Shown here one piece after another: positions 5,401 through 7,588 of a DNA stretch of 7,588 nt (its first letter is position 1; each line of letters opens with the position of its first letter). The translations under genes and the position numbers were made by a program. The stretch spans positions 1 to 7,588 of the forward strand of contig JAQVUQ010000127.1 of assembly GCA_028699365.1 (NCBI GenBank), given 5' to 3'. The stretch comes from a bacterium (lineage in GTDB: Bacteria > UBP13 > UBA5359). Below the pieces are notes generated by a model. That model worked only from the letters and a program-made list of their open reading frames with translations. It searched no databases and was not told the DNA's origin.

Positions 5401-7588
5401 AGTATGAACCCTCCATTCCCGGTAATGCCAGCAGATCAGGTGTACCACCCCGCTATATATATAAGCCGGCCGAGGTGGGCAAGATCAGGCTGTGGGCCGA
5501 GAACGGCGATGCCACGAGGAACAAAGACAGCATCAATTCCGATGGTGACTTTATCCCCGCTAACGAAGGCATAGATGTCACCAAGCTGGGTTTCAGCCAG
5601 GAAGTAAGAGTAGTAACCCTTTACGCTGAAGCCGTCAAACCCTCCACAGGTATAGGAGATATTCAGATAAAAGTGCATGTTGCCCCTAAAGGGCAGAACG
5701 ACTTCGCCCTGGCCGATGCCATACGCCTGACCGTATTAGCCGCAGACATAGACACCGATTCCGACGACAACGGCCAGATGGAAGACGATAAAGACGACCC
5801 AGTAGAGAGCCTTGTCCCCGGCAAGCTCATAGTCATCGGCGAAGAAGACCCCTATCTGGTAAACCTTAAAGTCAGCCCCAATGGGCTGACCGGATACGGC
5901 GCAGAACTAAGCGGCGGGGGCGGGTATATCAAAGTCTGGAACAATGCGCAGAAGCAGACCCAGATAACCCTGCCCATAGAGTACAGCACAGGCAGCATCC
6001 CATCCAGCGTCTACGTAGAAGGCATAAAGCCCGGAGATACCAGCCTGACCCTGGCCCTGAAAAGTCCTTTGGGCACAGTGCTGCATAGCGATACTATAGC
6101 CCTGAGCGTCAACGAAGAAGCCGAGCCCAACAACTGCATCAACAAAGACAGTTGTGATGAGTGCGACGATCCATACGTCTGCATAGGCGTCTACGGACAG
6201 TGCATAGTCAGAGGCCCCGGCATCATAGGCAGCGATGATGGAGACGGAGAGCCCATCATCATAGAGCCCGTCTACAACTCCAAGGTAGCAGAACGAGACG
6301 GCCTGTTAGGCAAAGGCTGGACACTCAATTACAGCATGAGGATAGCCTATGCTACGGATCAGATTATCCGCATGGTCAACGTAGCCGGGCAGCTCTACAC
6401 CTTCCGCAGCACCGGAGGAGGCACCTACAGAGCCGACAGCAGCAGCGCTACCATTGTCAAGAACGGCGACGGCAGCTATACCCTGACGGAGACGGACGGC
6501 GTCAAATACAACTTCGATATCTACAGGCGACTGGTAAGCATAGTAAACAGCAACGGGCATACCAATACCGTCAGCTACGGCGGCGACGGCAAGATTAGCG
6601 GCCTTACCGATGCCAACGGCAGAGGCGTGAGCATAGGCTACAGCGGCGGATATATCAGCAGCGTAACGGATATCTACAACCGCACCTATACCTACGGCTA
6701 CACGAATGGGAGACTATCCAGCGTAACCGATCCCGATGCCGTAACCACCACCTTCAGCTACCAGGGCGGCAATATGACAGGTCTTGGGCAGGGAGATAAG
6801 ACCACCCATGTGATGGAGTATATAAGCGACAGCTACAAAGTCAACAAGATCACCCCTATAGGGAGAGACGAGAGCACCTACAGCTACGATCCGGATAACC
6901 GTACCACCACCGTTACCGATCCATACGGCAACGTCACCACCTACGTCTACGATACAGGCGGCAACCTGGTACAGGAGACCAATGCCTTAGGACTTACCAC
7001 CAGCTACACCTACGACAGCTACGGCAATATGCTGACCGAAGAGAATGCCGACGGCACCACCACCTATACCTATGACAATGCCGGTAATCTGACCAGCATA
7101 ACCGATGCCATGGGCAGGGTAACCCGTTATACCTATGACGGCAATGGCAACAAGCTGACCGATACAGACCCCTCAGGGCAGACCACCAGTTATACCTACG
7201 ATGGCAACAGCAATCTGACCGGAGTAAGCAGTTCATCCGGCAGCAGCACAGGCTATACCTACGATGCCGCCGGCAGAATGCTGACCGAAACTAGCGGAGG
7301 CAATACCGCCAGCTATACCTACGACAGCTTGGGCAGGATGCTCACCGCTACCAAACCCGGAGGATATACCACTACCTATACCTATGACAGCATGGGCAGA
7401 AAGACCAGTGAAACGGACCCCCTGGGGAATACCACTACCTACACCTACGACAGTAAAGGCAGGGTGACGACAGTTACCCATCCCGACAACAGCTATGAAG
7501 AGTACACCTACAGTTGCTGCCACATGACTTCAAAGAGAGACGCCAACGGCAATACCACTGCCTATACCTATGACGATGCCGGCAACCT
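2367..7588 (+). CDS. Giant secreted modular RHS/YD-repeat protein (3' partial)
   Basis: One frame stays open from ATG2367 to the window edge: 1740 codons with no stop. Order of parts by residue: signal peptide 1-29 (hydrophobic IIAIVIAISMIIW, then NAWA with cleavage after Ala29); unassigned N-terminal domain about 30-190; acidic spacer about 192-206; first Ig-like module about 212-313; FlgD-like Ig domain about 331-420; alternating modules A (450-562), B (636-774), A (797-911), B (986-1127) and A (1151-1248) joined by Asp-rich EF-hand or thrombospondin-3-like linkers; a five-cysteine segment 1257-1279; the RHS entry domain from about 1301; YD repeats to the end. RHS proteins fold their YD repeats into a hollow beta shell that often encloses a C-terminal toxin; others are surface adhesins or wall-associated proteins. 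Which applies here cannot be told, as the C-terminus is missing. The tight link to an exported TPR protein and a secretion ATPase suggests it is exported cargo or a surface protein. The RHS identity is certain; function is open. Confidence 0.95.
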   Translation, partial: MRQTLNRVIIAIVIAISMIIWVKPMNAWALTAVVHEYSVSPNQPNETSTVADGSTYRFIVEIDDLYVKNGWTYANDGYAYIIDYWQVKPGTNGQWTNAVGSGYGDFTWETEKVTENNQLGSLRWQTPDNILDGCYTILVHGRRFYYRGEGGGGEPEPWNSTWSEAVSIDLDIPGVLGADELDPVKSGFVPVNNNDSDNNGTEDKEQSNLQSGDPLIGSEYDFLALRLREIEPYDKAGDISVQVTEGSGSIVCWTEKDKVTAATSYHFDTSDDEDKYIWVEGKSHTEPGAVKIRITSQGAEYDEVALTVFGTDVKSGSTGDDTKSVILPGEVNDISYILYPSNFEATSVTLRVRDKNNNEVRACTLSERKNGATGYAHTTWDGKDNDNNFLSPDGNPYKLIVDVERGGGHTWGVKTDVKVPKADIDTDSDNDGSINGNEAEENVEAVDPEPGKIIGCGDEAASHAEVSLSHDPATGAENCQVKLITSNGNIKVWDQNRSQIITSENVWTMSNHPPTVYVEGISVGQADLSMVLLTPDKKDEQGQDVPGHEFYRDTVRFTVSADIDVDSSNNNNYYPYAMDRSDQKEAIENVTGDNSKPGKMVGLSNMDSDGDGIPDYADGFDNFADTDDDLTGNNQCFAPVVLELSSAANTSQTQVKITCSEIASATAERSGTPPQYTYVPPSSGSLRLWTKSGGTARDKASVADDGDYVPGNIAIPAAKLGFIPDQNNLVTLFLEGTKASTGAADKQIKVEVDPKGSNVWKVEDMVRVTIIEGDLDTDSDNNTNINDADEAIEMYTPGKLLGCRTAGTELGRVDVSFKPDIAEVFNGTKVQYGKDNSNIKLWKIDDQGGKTEISTDDSWTITTSTNVVPKPIYVEGLSLGTSNLTMTLSRERLPGIYEMLHYDKVVFTIPLDMDIDSENSGVLDRSDLEENMEDTAGDITQPGKIAAINDNDSDDLNGDGTADGDGIPDYADGFNLQGDTDADNQCQGEQFIPVKIELANCINVNTAQIRFEYEPSIPGNASRSGVPPRYIYKPAEVGKIRLWAENGDATRNKDSINSDGDFIPANEGIDVTKLGFSQEVRVVTLYAEAVKPSTGIGDIQIKVHVAPKGQNDFALADAIRLTVLAADIDTDSDDNGQMEDDKDDPVESLVPGKLIVIGEEDPYLVNLKVSPNGLTGYGAELSGGGGYIKVWNNAQKQTQITLPIEYSTGSIPSSVYVEGIKPGDTSLTLALKSPLGTVLHSDTIALSVNEEAEPNNCINKDSCDECDDPYVCIGVYGQCIVRGPGIIGSDDGDGEPIIIEPVYNSKVAERDGLLGKGWTLNYSMRIAYATDQIIRMVNVAGQLYTFRSTGGGTYRADSSSATIVKNGDGSYTLTETDGVKYNFDIYRRLVSIVNSNGHTNTVSYGGDGKISGLTDANGRGVSIGYSGGYISSVTDIYNRTYTYGYTNGRLSSVTDPDAVTTTFSYQGGNMTGLGQGDKTTHVMEYISDSYKVNKITPIGRDESTYSYDPDNRTTTVTDPYGNVTTYVYDTGGNLVQETNALGLTTSYTYDSYGNMLTEENADGTTTYTYDNAGNLTSITDAMGRVTRYTYDGNGNKLTDTDPSGQTTSYTYDGNSNLTGVSSSSGSSTGYTYDAAGRMLTETSGGNTASYTYDSLGRMLTATKPGGYTTTYTYDSMGRKTSETDPLGNTTTYTYDSKGRVTTVTHPDNSYEEYTYSCCHMTSKRDANGNTTAYTYDDAGN
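2454..2938 (+). other. N-terminal domain of unknown family
   Basis: Residues 30 to about 190 are rich in aromatics and strand-like pattern (TYRFIVEIDD, AYIIDYWQV, GDFTWETE, CYTILVHGRRFYYRG) and look like an extracellular beta domain. A glycine/proline spacer (EGGGGEPEPW) follows, at about 2811-2843. I do not recognise the family. A short acidic stretch, NNNDSDNNGTEDKE, closes it at about 2940-2981. Confidence 0.5.
3000..3305 (+). other. First Ig-like module (divergent type A)
   Basis: Residues about 212-313. The strand order SIVCWTE ... KYIWVEG ... AVKIRI ... DEVALTVFG matches the core of the later modules (xLW ... YVEG ... D-x-V-x-(F/L)-TV), although similarity is low and the linkers differ. 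It is probably a distant member of the same beta-sandwich repeat series. Confidence 0.5.
3357..3626 (+). other. FlgD-like Ig domain
   Basis: Residues about 331-420. Three hallmarks of the FlgD Ig-like fold are in order: an ISYILYP strand, a VTLRVRDKNNNEVR strand and turn, then the signature TTWDGKDNDNNFLSPDGNPY followed by LIVDV. In many secreted bacterial proteins such a domain sits near the C-terminus; here it sits in the middle and opens the stalk. Confidence 0.75.
3645..3680 (+). other. EF-hand-like calcium loop, linker 1
   Basis: Residues 427-438, DSDNDGSINGNE, fit the 12-residue EF-hand loop exactly: Asp at positions 1, 3 and 5, Gly at 6, Ile at 8 and Glu at 12. Calcium binding between the FlgD-like domain and the first full module is a strong inference from the pattern. 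Confidence 0.7.
3714..4052 (+). other. Ig-like stalk module A (copy 1)
   Basis: Residues 450-562. It starts PGKIIG, has the core NIKVWD ... TVYVEGISVG ... LSMVL, and ends DTVRFTVSA before the acidic linker DIDVDS. Two further copies of this type, at 4755-5099 and 5817-6110, share start, core and end. Internal repeat called by eye from the translation. Confidence 0.75.
4053..4271 (+). other. Long acidic linker 2 with thrombospondin-3-like motif
   Basis: Begins IDVDSSNNNN, passes through KPGKMVG and reaches DSDGDGIPDYADGF (4185-4226), the Asp-rich pattern of thrombospondin type 3 repeats, which bind calcium. It joins module A copy 1 to module B copy 1. Its equivalent is the linker at 5100-5321. 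Confidence 0.7.
4197..4225 (+). repeat. 29-nt direct repeat, first copy
   Basis: This stretch, coding for DGIPDYADG with flanking bases, is identical over 29 nt to 5259-5287, about 1.06 kb downstream. It marks the duplicated long linker of the stalk. Confidence 0.9.
4272..4688 (+). other. Ig-like stalk module B (copy 1)
   Basis: Residues 636-774. Opens CFAPVVLEL, then SLRLWTKSGGTARDKASVA, DGDYVPGN, AAKLGF, TLFLEG and ends MVRVTIIEG. It shares the LW ... EG ... VR-x-T core with module A but carries a longer insert before the EG strand. The second copy is at 5322-5747. Confidence 0.75.
4698..4733 (+). other. EF-hand-like calcium loop, linker 3
   Basis: Residues 778-789, DSDNNTNINDAD, keep Asp/Asn at loop positions 1, 3 and 5, Ile at 8 and Asp at 12. 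This is the short linker type, found before a module A. Confidence 0.6.
4755..5099 (+). other. Ig-like stalk module A (copy 2)
   Basis: Residues 797-911. PGKLLGC at the start, NIKLWKIDD, PIYVEGLSLG, LTMTLS, and DKVVFTIPL at the end. It aligns by eye with copy 1 along its whole length, including a Cys a few residues after PGK. Confidence 0.75.
5100..5321 (+). other. Long acidic linker 4 with EF-hand and thrombospondin-3-like motifs
   Basis: DSENSGVLDRSD (5112-5147) has the spacing of an EF-hand loop with Glu at position 3, Gly at 6, Leu at 8 and Asp at 12. It is followed by QPGKIAAIND and the aspartate-rich run DSDDLNGDGTADGDGIPDYA. It ends with the same DGDGIPDYADGF as linker 2. It joins module A copy 2 to module B copy 2. 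Confidence 0.7.
5259..5287 (+). repeat. 29-nt direct repeat, second copy
   Basis: Identical to 4197-4225. The surrounding modules are diverged at the DNA level, so this short identity is the best-conserved piece of the duplicated unit. Confidence 0.9.
5322..5747 (+). other. Ig-like stalk module B (copy 2)
   Basis: Residues 986-1127. FIPVKIEL, GKIRLWAENGDATRNKDSIN, DGDFIPAN, VTKLGF, TLYAEA and AIRLTVLAA correspond one to one with copy 1. The EG of the core strand is EA here, a small divergence. Confidence 0.75.
5757..5792 (+). other. EF-hand-like loop, linker 5 (degenerate)
   Basis: DSDDNGQMEDDK has Asp/Asn at positions 1, 3 and 5, Gly at 6 and Met at 8, but Lys instead of the final acidic residue at 12. 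It may bind calcium weakly or use a neighbouring Asp. Confidence 0.5.
5817..6110 (+). other. Ig-like stalk module A (copy 3)
   Basis: Residues 1151-1248. PGKLIVIG, YIKVWNNAQ, SVYVEGIKPG, LTLALK and DTIALSV. It is the shortest copy and lacks the Cys seen after PGK in the other two. It ends the stalk; no acidic linker follows. Confidence 0.7.
6135..6203 (+). other. Five-cysteine segment between stalk and RHS domain
   Basis: Residues 1257-1279 hold five Cys in 23 residues (CINKDSC, DEC, YVC, GQC). The pattern looks like a small disulfide-bonded or metal-binding knot. It recalls short Cys-rich segments of eukaryotic-like extracellular proteins, but I cannot assign a family. The odd count leaves one Cys unpaired within the segment. 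Confidence 0.6.
6261..6878 (+). other. RHS entry domain and degenerate YD repeats
   Basis: EPVYNSKVAERDGLLGKGWT and LNYSMRI match the RHS entry motif (YNS ... G-LG-GW ... Y). The next segments follow the RHS order: YTFRSTGGGTY, TLTETDGVKYNFD, LVSIVNSNGHTNTVSY. Weak YD-type units follow (YGYTNGRLSSVTDPD, FSYQGGNM). The stretch that usually comes before YNS in RHS proteins (a G-x-L/P-rich 'vnv-G' lead) is not visible. Confidence 0.85.
6879..7588 (+). repeat. Array of twelve clear YD repeats
   Basis: Units begin at 6879, 6942, 7005, 7065, 7128, 7191, 7254, 7314, 7377, 7440, 7503 and 7563, every 60 or 63 nt (20-21 residues). The consensus is YTYD-x-x-G-(N/R)-x-x-x-x-T-D-x-x-G-x-T-T. The unit at 7503 reads YTYSCCHM in place of YTYD-x-x-G. 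YD repeats build the spiral beta shell of RHS/Tc-toxin-like proteins. The array runs off the window. Confidence 0.95.

Noticed and set aside
6994-7523. Minus-strand ORFs rich in Cys/Arg or Gly/Val opposite the YD repeats
   Set aside because: Their repeat composition simply mirrors the 60-63-nt YD periodicity; the sense frame is clearly the coding one.
6879-7588. Regular 60-63-nt repeats as a CRISPR array or tandem satellite
   Set aside because: Repeats are coding, imperfect, directly adjacent without unique spacers, and translate to YD repeats in one open frame.

Overview
The window looks like a bacterial chromosome fragment, most likely from a Gram-negative (diderm) and perhaps uncultured lineage. 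It carries the end of a type II secretion / type IV pilus assembly ATPase, two proteins with Sec-type signal peptides, and one giant secreted RHS/YD-repeat protein. All genes are on the + strand, packed with gaps of 2 to 37 nt and preceded by good purine-rich ribosome binding sites. Codon use is peculiar: ATA (Ile), AGA/AGG (Arg), GCC, ACC and AGC are frequent throughout. I cannot name the organism. The architecture of the last gene reminds me of large proteins from Planctomycetota/Omnitrophota-like genomes, but that is recollection, not a search.

Layout. 1-359: C-terminal end of a GspE/PilB-type ATPase with its four-cysteine zinc motif. 372-689: a 105-residue protein that I do not recognise by name but that resembles a small PD-(D/E)XK-nuclease-like fold with the usual catalytic lysine missing. 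727-2364: an exported 545-residue TPR protein. 2367-7588: one uninterrupted reading frame of 1740 codons, still open at the window edge. It encodes a signal peptide, an N-terminal domain, an Ig-like module, a FlgD-like Ig domain, a chain of Ig-like modules of two alternating types (A-B-A-B-A) joined by acidic calcium-binding-type linkers, a five-cysteine knot-like segment, and then an RHS domain with at least twelve clear YD repeats.

How the genes may work together (inference): the ATPase drives a secretion or pilus machine, the TPR protein is a periplasmic or outer-membrane assembly or adaptor factor, and the giant protein is the exported cargo. In that model the calcium-stiffened modular stalk presents the RHS shell. 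The C-terminal tip of the RHS protein, which in this family often carries a toxin or variable domain, lies beyond the window. There is no gene-free stretch longer than 40 nt, no RNA gene, no insertion sequence, no CRISPR array and no visible terminator.
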